Shown piece by piece: positions 1 to 9,422 of a DNA stretch of 64,000 bases. A program made the translations under genes and the position numbers. Within the stretch, counting starts at the first letter, position 1. Each line of letters opens with the position of its first letter. The notes under the pieces were generated by a model. The model saw nothing but the letters and a program-made list of their open reading frames with translations, did no database searches and had not been told where the DNA came from. Source of the DNA: Thereva unica (lineage: Eukaryota; Arthropoda; Insecta; Diptera; Therevidae); the NCBI GenBank assembly GCA_949987705.1, contig OX465284.1, positions 68,991,470 to 69,055,469 on the forward strand, read 5' to 3'.

Positions 1-428
1 TACAAATAGCTGATATGTTGTGGTGTGGATCTTCCAGGACGAAAACCGCATTCATACTCTCCTAATATTCTTTCCACGTATGGTTGTAGTCTGTTATAAA
101 GTACACGTGAAGAAACTTTGTACGTTATATTCAATAGCGTTATTCCTCTATAATTGCTCCAAGATAGAGGATCTTTCTTGTGTAAGGGACACGCTATGCC
201 CTCGTTCCACTCATGAGGCATTTATTTCCGTCTCCAGATTTCCACTATTACTTAATTCAGTTTTTGGATAGTTGCTTAATGAGATCTGCAGGTCTGCTGC
301 CAGACCCTAATGCCTTATTATTTTGTAATGTTCGCAATGCTTGACGTACTTCTTCTATGGTAGGCGCTGTTGTGCTGTCATCTCAACGTCCGCATTCACG
401 TTCTGCACATTTCAGTTCCCCTGCTCTA
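1..428 (-). pseudogene. RTE-like element A, reverse transcriptase N-terminal part (relic)
   Basis: Read on the minus strand this stretch gives recognisable but frameshifted reverse transcriptase segments. They include a PTIEEVRQALRTLQNNKA-like stretch, an NYRGIT-like block, and a segment close to LQPYVERILGEYECGFRPGR. These blocks are typical of RTE-type endonuclease/reverse transcriptase proteins just before the catalytic fingers-palm. Several stops and frameshifts show it is dead. The matching endonuclease half of the same kind of protein lies at 2600-3560 in the same orientation, so the two were probably one element split by element B. The relic runs off the left edge of the window. Confidence 0.6.
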
Positions 429-454
429 GGTTCTTCTTCTTCTTCTTTGATCCG

Positions 455-2353
455 TTAGCTGGCGGTCCGAGCGGGACGTCCCCGCAACGGATACGCTGCT
501 GTCGGTGCCGCTGGGTCCCGAACTCTATTCACGATTCGCTTCCATTCTTCTCGGTTTTTGGCGGTGTCTCGAGCCTCGGTAACTGATAATCGTTGATTCT
601 TTAAGTCACCCTCGATATTCTTCAACCAGGTTTTCTTCGGTGCCGATCGCTGTATTCTCCAGTCTGCAGGACGGTTTCGCCAGAGAAGTTTACGTGGCAA
701 GCGGTTATCATCCATTCGGCAAACATGTCCAAACCACCGTAGTCGACGTTTTTGCATTTCTTCTTCGATCAGTGTTTGCTGATCGCATCTTTGTCTGACA
801 ACCTCGTTTCGAAGGCGATCACTGAGTGAGACACGGAGGATCTGCCTCAAACATCGCATTTGGAAGACCTCGAGCTTCTTAACGTCCGGTTTGAGCAGTG
901 TCCACGTTTCAGATCCATAAAGAAGAATCGGAAGAATCAACGTTCGGTAAAGACGTAGTTTTGTTTTGATGGAGATATTTGCTCGTTTCCATATGCACCA
1001 CTTGAGCGAGGCGAATGTTGCCTGGCCGATACGGCTGTGAACGTCGACCGTCGATGATACTTTCGTTTCCTCAACCAATGATCCCAAATATTTGAACCTT
1101 GGAACCTGTTCGATTTGGGTTCCATCGAGGTGAACACTGGTTCTTGATCCATCCGTTGTGAGCACTTTGGTCTTTTCCGCATTGATTTTTAACCCGCGGG
1201 AAATATCGTATAAGATGTCCGTTGCTTCGGCATCCGTGTCGACGAAAACAGCGCTATCGTCGGCGAACATTAAGTCTGTTACGAAGTTGTTGTCGTCGTA
1301 TTGAACTCCGAGTCGTCCATCGAATGCTTCACGCATAATCGCGTCGATCACAACGTTGAAGAGAAGTGGCGAAGCGACGTCTCCCTGTCGGACACCCGTC
1401 TGAATCGGGAACTCCTCGGATAAGTCGAATATTTGATCAATGCATCGGAGGGCGAATATTTGATCAATGCATCCTCGATGTGGTCTAAATCCCGCTTGTT
1501 CCTCCCGGCTCGTTTGCTCTCGATGTTTCTGTAGCCTCGATTGTATTATTTTGGTAAATACTTTACCGACGATCGAAAGGAGGCTAATACCGCGATAATT
1601 CTTGCATTCCCGACTGTCGCCTTTCTTCAAAATTGGGACAACGATCGCTTTCTTCCATACCGAGGGGACACGATCCGAATGCCATATGTGTGTTATGAGG
1701 ACATGAAGTCGTTGTGCTAAGACATCACCTCCAGCTTTGATAATCTCGGCGGTTACTTGGTCTATTCCCGGCGCTTTTCCATTTTTCAGCGATTTTATTG
1801 CTGTCTTCACCTCGATAATTGTTGGTTCGGTATCGAGAAACTGATTCATCGGCTGTTCGATAATCGGTGGTTCGGGTGCTGGACCTTGCGGCGAATCGTG
1901 GTTATACAGCTGCTGGAAGAATGCTCTCCACCGCTCCAGGCGTTCATGGGCAGAAGTCACAAAAGTTCCATCCGATTTTTTTATGTTGTCGTTTGTTGAT
2001 GTTGTTTTGCCGCCTAACCGGCGGATTGTCTGGTACAGTGTCCGGTACTCGTGCCTCGACGCCGCTTTTTCCATGTCGGCCGCAACGTTATTCCAGTACG
2101 CTTCTCGTTCCAATTTCATTTTCTGCCGAACTTCTTTGTTCAATCTTCGGTATTCCTCAAAGTCGACGTGTTTCATGCGCTTCCGCTGATCGACGAGGTC
2201 CAGGCAGCTGTCCGAGATCCATGGCTGCGTCCGTTTACGGATAGTTGGACACAACTCCATTGCACACTCCACAATAGACTCCGACAATTGCCTTTCTTCT
2301 ACATCGATATCGTCCAGTATTGCGAGCGCCGCGAATTTGTTGGATAACGCCAT
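455..2353 (-). CDS. Reverse transcriptase frame of element B (632 codons, motif A missing)
   Basis: This long open frame encodes a non-LTR reverse transcriptase. Visible blocks in order are KAPGIDQVTAEIIKAGGD, ECKNYRGISLLSIVGKVF, QAGFRPHRGCIDQIFALR, FPIQTGVRQGDVASPLLFN, a MFADDSAVF catalytic box and a C-terminal RRLRWFGHVCRMDDNRLPRK region. The segment that should hold motif A, with the first catalytic aspartate, is absent: QIFALR runs straight into a repeated CIDQIF and then DLSEEFP. A 21-bp direct repeat (1426-1446 and 1453-1473) marks the spot. The frame is therefore open but should be catalytically dead. The apparent ATG start is internal; an in-frame TAA just upstream separates it from endonuclease sequence. 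Confidence 0.75.
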   Translation of the reverse strand: MALSNKFAALAILDDIDVEERQLSESIVECAMELCPTIRKRTQPWISDSCLDLVDQRKRMKHVDFEEYRRLNKEVRQKMKLEREAYWNNVAADMEKAASRHEYRTLYQTIRRLGGKTTSTNDNIKKSDGTFVTSAHERLERWRAFFQQLYNHDSPQGPAPEPPIIEQPMNQFLDTEPTIIEVKTAIKSLKNGKAPGIDQVTAEIIKAGGDVLAQRLHVLITHIWHSDRVPSVWKKAIVVPILKKGDSRECKNYRGISLLSIVGKVFTKIIQSRLQKHREQTSREEQAGFRPHRGCIDQIFALRCIDQIFDLSEEFPIQTGVRQGDVASPLLFNVVIDAIMREAFDGRLGVQYDDNNFVTDLMFADDSAVFVDTDAEATDILYDISRGLKINAEKTKVLTTDGSRTSVHLDGTQIEQVPRFKYLGSLVEETKVSSTVDVHSRIGQATFASLKWCIWKRANISIKTKLRLYRTLILPILLYGSETWTLLKPDVKKLEVFQMRCLRQILRVSLSDRLRNEVVRQRCDQQTLIEEEMQKRRLRWFGHVCRMDDNRLPRKLLWRNRPADWRIQRSAPKKTWLKNIEGDLKNQRLSVTEARDTAKNREEWKRIVNRVRDPAAPTAAYPLRGRPARTAS

Positions 2354-2595
2354 TTAAAACTCTCGCCCGATGGCCGGGTCCCGTAGGCACGCCCAATTTT
2401 TCTTGGCTGGTGGTGGCTCCGTTTTCTTCGCTCTTTGCAATCGCATCTGCAATTTCGCTCGAACAAAATAATGGTCCGATCCGCAATCGGGTCCACGCAT
2501 TGCACGTACGTCTTTAAGCGTCGATCGGAATCTTGTGTTGATCAAAACGTAGTCTAACATCGCCGAGTCTTTGCCGGATCTCCCCATTTTTATTC
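2354..2595 (-). pseudogene. Element B endonuclease C-terminus, cut off by a TAA codon
   Basis: The minus strand encodes the end of an exonuclease/endonuclease/phosphatase-type domain: MLDYVLINTRFRSTLKD followed by a GSDHY box that carries the catalytic Asp-His. It stops at a TAA immediately before the ATG of the reverse transcriptase frame. In the second copy (about 53005-53015) the same position reads CAA, so the TAA is a C-to-T nonsense change that cuts one original ORF in two. Confidence 0.7.
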
Positions 2596-2599
2596 TTGC

Positions 2600-3560
2600 A
2601 CATTGCCACTGTAGGCTTAAATTCTTTCCGTTGTAGAAGTTTCTTGCATCATTTAAGCTTGCTGATTCTTCTATTTTTTTCATTTGCTCTTCCCAATACT
2701 GCCTTTTTTTCGCTTTGTGCATTCTCTTCTCAGTTCGCCTCTTTTCCTCCTCAGGCTTTCTTGTTCATCAAACCACTCTACCCTGTCCTTGTTGCACGAA
2801 GCCTAGAACATCTTCAGGTGTTCCTTTTATTGTTCTCTTTATATCGTTCCATTCATCGTTCAAGTCTTCGTGTGTGTTTTGACTGGTTTCCTTTATTCTT
2901 ACGTTGAGTAGGTTCTCATATTCATCCCTAGTTTGCTCTTCCTTCAGTCCTTCCACGTTGTATTTTCTGACTCTGTTTCCTCTTCTTGTATTTATTGCAG
3001 ATATCCTGTCCTTAATTTTCGTTCCTATTAGGAAGTGTTCAGAGTCTATATTTGCGCCGCGGTATGCTCTCACAACAAGCACATTGGATTGGTGAAGTGG
3101 GTCTATAAGAACATGATAAATTGTGTTGTTGGTTACACCATCTGGCGACTTCCAGGTTGCTTTTTGAATACCCTTATGCTGGAACTTGGTGTTGGATATA
3201 ATCATATTTTGCATTATGGCAAAGTTTATTAGTCTTAATTCATTATTATTGTGGTATTCGTGCAAACTAAACTTTCCGATTGTCGGCTGAAACGCTGCTT
3301 CTCGTTCTATTTTTGCATTGGCATCTCCAATGACTATCTTTACTGCTACTGTATACTCTCTCTAAAGAGTCTTAAAACATCTCCTTTTCTTCGCCCGTTT
3401 TCTATTCGGTAGGAGCATGTATATTTATTATTAAATAATTGAAGAATTTGCCCCTTAAACGAATTTTGCAAATTCCTTCATCTATGGGTCCAAACCCTAT
3501 AACGCCATGATTTATTTCTTTTCGTACAATGAATGCTGTACCTATAGTCCAATCAATCTA
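2600..3560 (-). pseudogene. RTE-like element A, endonuclease domain (relic)
   Basis: Minus-strand reading gives most of an RTE-type endonuclease. There is a block like IIKIVIGDANAKIEREAAF, then HEYHNNNELRLINFAIMQN, WKSPDGVTNNTIYHVLID, and RAYRGANIDSEHFLI in place of the usual SDHY/SDHF motif. Beyond it the linker RQYWEEQMKKIEESASLNDA leads toward the reverse transcriptase. An open stretch of 165 codons survives at 2768-3265, but frame changes occur near 2755 and 3265. Catalytic residues are partly altered (SEH for SDH). Element B joins it at about 2595-2600. Confidence 0.65.
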
Positions 3561-4641
3561 CGGAAATTCTCCAGACAATTGAGGGCAGGAAAAAAAAATA
3601 TGGGCGTGTAGAACACTTAATTTGAAGAAAGATAGCATGTTTTAATTGCGGAACTGCATTGGCGAACTTAACCTAAAAAAATCGCAAAAGCAAAAAAACG
3701 GTTTTTCGCCAATAAAACAAAAAGTTGAGCTCAGATCCGAAAAAGTTAAATGAGAAAGTTATAGGTATTAAAATTATCTTTCAATTGATGTGGTACAAAT
3801 ATTGGTTAGTGTCTTATACATGGAGAAAAATGCTAAAAACTGTTAAAAATCGCGTCTTTTTCATTTATTTTTTGCTTTTTATTGATGCGACCTAGAAACT
3901 TTTTACTTGGTAAAAATGTTGCTTTTGGCAATCTGAAAACTCTTTTTTTTTGGCTTGAAATTTTGCAAAATATGGGTGAAATTTCGATTTTTGTAAAAAA
4001 AAAAGGCGTTTTCGTAAAATCCTTCGTCTACAGCTCCTCGACCTCGTAGGACATTTTTTCGAAGCTCTTTTTCTTCGTTAAGAGTTGTACTATTATGCAA
4101 TATTATTTAAAATTTGAGTTTTTCAATTTTATATACTAAAAACTCCACCGCAAAAAAGACAAGTTTTTTTGCCGCAAAAAAGACAAGTTTTTTATTTCAT
4201 TATTTCGAATTTCGAGTGCTTTTAGAGGCTCTGCCATAGGTTCCATAGCAAAATGTCAATGCCAGGAAGAGTTGCTATCTCTTCGCTGGCAGGCGAGAAT
4301 ATACATTCTCAGTCTCACACTCGCTTCTACCGTCATTAGTTGGTTATCCAGGGGGCACCTCATGAAGGTGACGGTTCGATTTTGCTCCCCAAAATAAGTC
4401 GAGTGGGTTATTTTAGTTAGGATTAGAATCCGGTATAGCCAATAGGCTGAAGTGTGCCGGCATCAGGATGCTTCGACCTTCCAAAACACGAAAATAAAAA
4501 GAATCGAATAAATTATTTGTATGCAAATTAAAAAATAGTCAAAATCACGTCAAATGCGCGTACATAAGTACACACACCCACTGTTTTTTTATATTTCTAA
4601 TTGGAATTATTAATATTTCTCTTATTTTCTAAAATTTCCAG
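3561..4641. other. Non-coding stretch, probably intron of the gene ending at 4820
   Basis: AT-rich DNA without convincing coding potential. It holds an imperfect 24-bp tandem duplication with core GCAAAAAAGACAAGTTTTTT near 4150-4193. A more GC-balanced patch at 4250-4490 could be an old repeat, but I do not recognise it. It ends in a pyrimidine-rich tract and the acceptor TTTCCAG at 4641. Confidence 0.4.
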
Positions 4642-4820
4642 AAAAGTACGATCTAGTTGGACGCCTTCTAAAGCCCGGTGAAGAACCAACTAATTATTCC
4701 GATGAGGATGACGAAGCTACAAACGAAATCCGATCCCCCGGCGAACAGGCTACTGCAGAATCCAACGACACGAATCTGAAGAAACGAGTCACAATCGCTG
4801 ACGAAAATGAAACAAAATAG
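4642..4820 (+). CDS. Terminal exon of an unrecognised gene, acidic C-terminus
   Basis: A splice acceptor (AAATTTCCAG ending at 4641) precedes an open frame starting with two bases of a split codon and running 58 codons to TAG at 4818-4820. The peptide begins KYDLVGRLLKPGEEPTNYSD, continues through an acidic DEDDEA run, and ends KKRVTIADENETK. Hydrophilic composition and balanced third positions contrast with the AT-rich flanks, which is why I call it coding. No domain is visible and I do not recognise the protein. Upstream exons are not in the window or are hidden beyond the left edge, so the RTE insertions at 1-3560 probably lie in its intron. The following 1.3 kb is likely its 3' UTR. Confidence 0.6.
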
Positions 4821-6180
4821 AAGAACAAAATTTTTTTATTATTTTTGTTTCTTCTATTTTCTTTTTTTTAAGACGAGATTTTTCTTACGCTATCATTAAT
4901 GTATGAATACTTTTCCAATCAACAGGGATTGAATGATTGAGAAAAATATATTAAATTCCATTTTTTTTAATGTGTTCAATGTTCATCAAAATTATTACAA
5001 CAAAAACAAAAAAGGTTTCAGTTGATTTAGATATAAAAAGAAGCTTTATGAAAGTAAACACACAATGTTTCTCTTTCTTTATCCTTTTCTGTTCGTCTTA
5101 TTTCGCAATAGATTTTCTTTTTCATAAAATTACACAAAAAGTTCGTAATCTTTTCTTTTTGCCTAAGAAAAAGAATATAAAAAAATATAAAAGAAAAAAC
5201 ACTATTTTTATATTGTAAAAAAGAATAAAAATAGAAAGAAAAAAAAATTAAATTTAAAGAAAATTTTACTAATTTTTCTAAGTGAAAAGAAACAACTTTG
5301 TCGTGAAAACAAAGTTATAAATAATAATAAAAAATAAGTTTAAAAAAAATGTTTTTTTAGAAATGCAAAAACAAAAATGTTTGTATGTGTATACCGTATA
5401 TGTGTGTACATTTTTAGCTAGACATAAAATTATGTACTATTATTATTACTGTCCTGCCTTTTTCATTCCTCCCTGCGCATTCGTTGTCAACGTCGTAATA
5501 ATTCCATCAAGAAATCCTTTTTTGCTATGGCTTTCTTTTATTAATCAAAAAACATTTAAGAAAACAAAAGTAAAAAAATGATAACTTAAAAAATATTGCT
5601 AAAACATGCAAAAAAATAATAACAAATAAAAAAAAACAACTATGATTAAGTGTATGCATGAATATGTTAAAATATAAGCAAAAACAAAAAACAAATAAAA
5701 AAAGAAAAACATAAACAATTTTTCTATGGTTTCGTTCTCAGCACACAATAACTTAACAAAAACAAAACAAAAATAGTTTTACAAATATAAAACAAACAAA
5801 AACAAAACAAAAAAGCTAAAAACTCGAGATATTAAATGATGATGACCATTTTTGAGAACTGATTTATTATAATTATATAAATATATATAAATAAAAAAAT
5901 GAAGTGAACGTAGTTATAATAATAATTGCTGTAATTTTACACTGTTTTTTAATTTTTTTGTTGTTTCATGTACTTTAAAAAAAAAGGTATCAGGATTCTT
6001 ATGCGTATAAAAAAAATAAAATTTAAGGTAAAAAATAAATATGCATAAAAGTGAGATTTAATAAGAAAGAAATTATATAAAAAAAAGCAGATTTTATTTA
6101 CGAATGGTAAAAAGTATATTAAAAAAATAAATTGATAAAATATAATGTGTTTGTGTATATTTCGAAATTCACTCTTAAAA
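4821..6180 (+). other. AT-rich probable 3' UTR of the gene ending at 4820
   Basis: Extremely A/T-rich sequence with many A runs and repeated AATAAA-type hexamers, for example near 5225, 5690, 5890, 6015 and 6127. There are no credible ORFs. I cannot tell which polyadenylation site is used. Confidence 0.35.
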
Positions 6181-6449
6181 TAATGGTTTGGGGACCTTAA
6201 TTTATAAAGATGTCATCATAAGCCAGCATGTAATGTGTCACCTCTTGGTAATTGGGACCACTACCCAATGCGCGCTATCCTCCCATAACAATTTCCAATC
6301 CTATATAAATAAGTTAAAAGAATTTGCTGGAGATTTTTTGGGAGGGAGCGTTGGTCTTGCACTGTGGAATGTGTGCGACTGCCCATCCCTAGGACAGGAG
6401 ACACCGCTGGCGATCCGCACCCAGTCGGTAGTGTCCGATACCTAATGAC

Positions 6450-8285
6450 TTAGCCTTGTCCAGCGATGTCCAATCCGTAATTGTACGGCCTGATCAGCTG
6501 TCTGACACACTGGCTTCTTTTTCAACGAGCTCAAGTTCTCTTGTGGCTAAATTTCACGAGCTCTCATCTCGGGTCTCCACGGTCTTGGCTACCGTCAATA
6601 ATTTGGACTCACGATTCTTAACCCCGGTGCTCCTACTTCCTCCTACCTCACCTCCCCCCTTTATGCAGCACTAAACGATATTAAAAGAAGTACGATGCGT
6701 GTCAGGACTGAAGCCGAGTCCCAGTGACTCAAAATTACTCAGCCCCGAACTTATTATTGGAAAAATTTACAAATACATTGAAAATAATCCGCTTATTGTA
6801 ATCAAAAGTCGCTTATTGTTATCGATTTCAAGGAGTAAAATTTTTTGTTTTAAGTTTTAATCCTTAATTTTGGAGATTAAGAAATGCTATTTTTAGAAAT
6901 ATTTTCAGATAAAAGGATTCCTATTCATAAATCCTATTGTTTTATTTTCTATTCTAATCCTATTGTTCCAATTTCTAATCTCGGCGAGTAAAAATTTCCC
7001 ACGATTCATTGTTCGACATGGTGCTCAGTACCGTGCGACAAACGTCGACAAATTATACGATTTTGAGAATTATATTCAACCGCTTATGAGTGATAACAAG
7101 TGTCAAACAACGATAGATCGATATTTCAAAGAAAATCATATATTGTACAACATATTTAATAGTGTATGTAAATAAATAGAATATTCTATTTGCAAAAAAC
7201 TAAATTTCTTCTTAAAAATTTTATATGTACTCCGCGAATCAATTCCAAATTATCACAATTCTCATTTAATCATATGATCATTTGTTATATGTACTGAAAT
7301 CCCGAAAAAATGCATGAAAAAGTACTATTCGCCTAATGTTATCATTCGGTTATTGTTATCAAAAAGTAGTGGTCTCAAAGTGATCACAATAAGCGGCGTC
7401 CACTGTATTACAGAGGCTGTCACTATGAACTCCTCTTTTGGCTTGTTGGTCCCCGCCCCTTCACTTCCAATGGACTCTAACTCTGTCCCAGAGTCTGATG
7501 CGATATCTAACTCCTGTTGCAATATTACTGGATACTGAGTCTTCGGTACCCTGCAGTAATGGTACCTAGGCCGCGAAATATTTTCATTCCGCGCTTTTCC
7601 TCTGAAACTATGCCAGAAGGAATTAAAGATTATTTAAGGGGAAAAGAAATCAATCCTGAGACAATCTCCCGCAGAAAGATCAGCTATTCTTCCAAACCGA
7701 TCGCGTCCTTTGTTCTGCTGCACTGCCCAATACCGCTGAAAAGCTTTTGGATCCCACGCTCTAGCCTCCCGGTGCCTTGTCTAAATGCTTTGTTCCCCGC
7801 ACACGTGTACATTGCACTCCTGACAATCCTGCACGCCTGTGATTTTTATCTACTCAATGTTCAATTTTGTGATGACGACGATAACTAACTCCCTGAAAAC
7901 AATCTTAATTTTAGGAAATCCAGCTTTCTGAATTCCCTATTCTCCTGCGGCTTGAACCAAATGAGTGGTGTGAATAATATTTTCTTTTCCGACTCAGACA
8001 ACATGATTGTTGAGCCTAGTTCAATAGTCTTGTCGTTTGTCGATAATCATCACCCTCCTCTTTTACTAAGCTATTGTTCTGCTTTTAATAACCTACCCCC
8101 TGAAAAGTACACAATTACCTTTAACTTTAAAAAGGCCAATCTTGAACTGTCATCCAAGCTCACTTCTTGAAAAAGAAAGACACTACGAGTTTCTGTGCAT
8201 TTATTAATTGCTATGACCAATTTCACGCACTCTCCGAAGCTGTCTACAAAGAGTACCTCAGTAACATGAAAGGCAAACTGGGCCT
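6450..8285 (+). pseudogene. CR1/Jockey-like non-LTR element, decayed and interrupted
   Basis: Plus-strand pieces resemble a two-ORF non-LTR element. At 6456-6640 there is a heptad-like ORF1 segment (LVAKFHELSSRVSTVLATVN). At 7590-7740 comes the ORF1 C-terminal type block EGIKDYLRGKEINPETISRR followed by KPIASFVLL. At 7940-8100 lies an endonuclease end with QMSGVNNIFF and SFVDNHHPPLLLSY, and at 8190-8285 a linker with CYDQFHALSEAVYKEYLSNM. Stops and frameshifts separate the pieces. A TA-flanked DNA element at 6776-7405 splits ORF1. Clade assignment is by overall motif style only. Confidence 0.5.
6776..7405. mobile_element. TA-flanked DNA element, pogo/Tc1-like, non-autonomous
   Basis: The 630-bp insert is flanked by TA at 6774-6775 and 7406-7407. 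Its ends are imperfect inverted repeats: both carry CCGCTTATTGT followed by an ATCA block, and both have a second copy of a TTATTGTTATC-like motif further in. The right end, read outward, starts CAGTGGACGCCGCTTATTGT. Inside, a 70-codon frame (6963-7175) ends in CQTTIDRYFK, which resembles the C-terminal tail of pogo/Tigger-type transposases. Size, TA duplication and the tail suggest an internally deleted Tc1/mariner-superfamily element. Confidence 0.55.
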
Positions 8286-8795
8286 GATTGTTGAATCCGG
8301 CGGATCGGAAGTGAGTGCGGATTTGACACTTTTCCGATTCTCAAATCCGCATTCGCGGATTGAATGCGAATTTGATTACCGAAAAAAGGCTAACTGTAGA
8401 GGCCTACTCGTTTTTTGCCGTCCGGTAACTGGGACATGTGTTTCTGAAACAATAACGTCAAGAGTTCACCGAGTAAATCGTTCCGTCTAAAGTAGAAGTA
8501 AATTTTTCAACCACTGGCAGCAAATATGTACTTCCGGTCCTTGGTAACGTCCATCAAGAAAAGTTTTACTACGTATTCCTTTATGTACAACGGGCGTAAC
8601 AGTCAGAAAATCCTTTTGACTTTTCACAGCACCTGTGTTCGCCTCAAATTCTTCTCTGCCGCGAAATAACTATGCCACCCTGCCCCAGGTGGTCCCCTCA
8701 CTCAATGGACACCTTTTCAGGTCAGGCGAAGTATATATGTAGGAGCCTCAAAGAGCATGAGGTTAACAAATCCGCTGGCCTTGTGATGAATATAC
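8286..8795. other. Unassigned sequence after the CR1/Jockey-like relic
   Basis: The retroelement reading frame stops being recognisable at about 8285. What follows has a short near-palindrome, with 13-bp arms CAAATCCGCATTC and GAATGCGAATTTG around 8342-8374. It starts GGGCCTGATTG, like the ends of the GGGCC-type MITEs elsewhere in the window. No matching opposite end was found. Confidence 0.3.
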
Positions 8796-8803
8796 GACCG
8801 AAC

Positions 8804-9414
8804 TAGGGATGGGCAATATTAGAAAAACATCGATGTCAATATCGGTAAGTAAACATCGATGTGCGATAAACATTGATGTAAAAACATCGATGGCTTGGTG
8901 ATAAAATCAAACATTTTTAAAATGGTAAATGTGTTGCCTCCCTTTGTTAAGTCAATAAATAATTCTTTTCATTAACAAGTTGGAATCATCGCTCCATATA
9001 TCTTCAGCGTCTTCTTGAGTAACGCGTTCTGCATCAAGCGATTGTTCAAATCAGTATTATAAAAAACATGTAACCAACAGTTAAACAGAATCGTAGTTAG
9101 TTTGTTTTCTTTTACAACCCTGGAATCAAAAATATCTATTCGTGACATCCAGCATAAAAATTAAGTACTACTCGCCAAGTTCGAAGTGTGCATTAATCGG
9201 TTGACATTTAAAAAGTCGTTTGGAAATTTTTTTTAAGCATAAGTTCAATTTAATTTTTACAACAAACAAATGTGGAAACATCGATTTTCGATGTTCTCGT
9301 TCACATCATCGATGGATCGATGTTTTAGAGGATGCAATATCGATGTCAAAATATCGATGTTTTCACGCTCAACGTCGATGTTTCGATAACATCGATAAAT
9401 AATTATCATTCCTA
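8804..9414. mobile_element. hAT-type MITE with subterminal ATCGATGT arrays
   Basis: The 611-bp element is bracketed by a perfect 8-bp duplication GACCGAAC (8796-8803 and 9415-9422), the size made by hAT transposases. The ends are TAGGGATGGGCAATA at left and, read inward from the right, TAGGAATGATAATTA. Both ends are followed by clusters of CATCGATGT or close variants, about four at left and seven at right. Such subterminal motif arrays are usually transposase binding sites in hAT elements. No transposase frame is present, so it depends on an autonomous relative elsewhere. Confidence 0.8.
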
Positions 9415-9422
9415 GACCGAAC

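Larger units (their letters stand above)
429..2595 (-). mobile_element. RTE-like non-LTR retrotransposon B, 5'-truncated copy
   Basis: A minus-strand non-LTR element with the end of an endonuclease domain, a long reverse transcriptase frame and a 3' end made of short AAG repeats (about 428-445). Such a repeat tail is usual for RTE-type elements in place of poly(A). The 5' part of the endonuclease is missing, consistent with truncated target-primed insertion. It appears to sit inside element A, whose halves lie at 1-428 and 2600-3560. A second, heavily deleted copy of the same family lies at 52685-53725 in the Gug intron. The assignment to the RTE group rests on the protein blocks and the tail, not on a tree. 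Confidence 0.7.
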
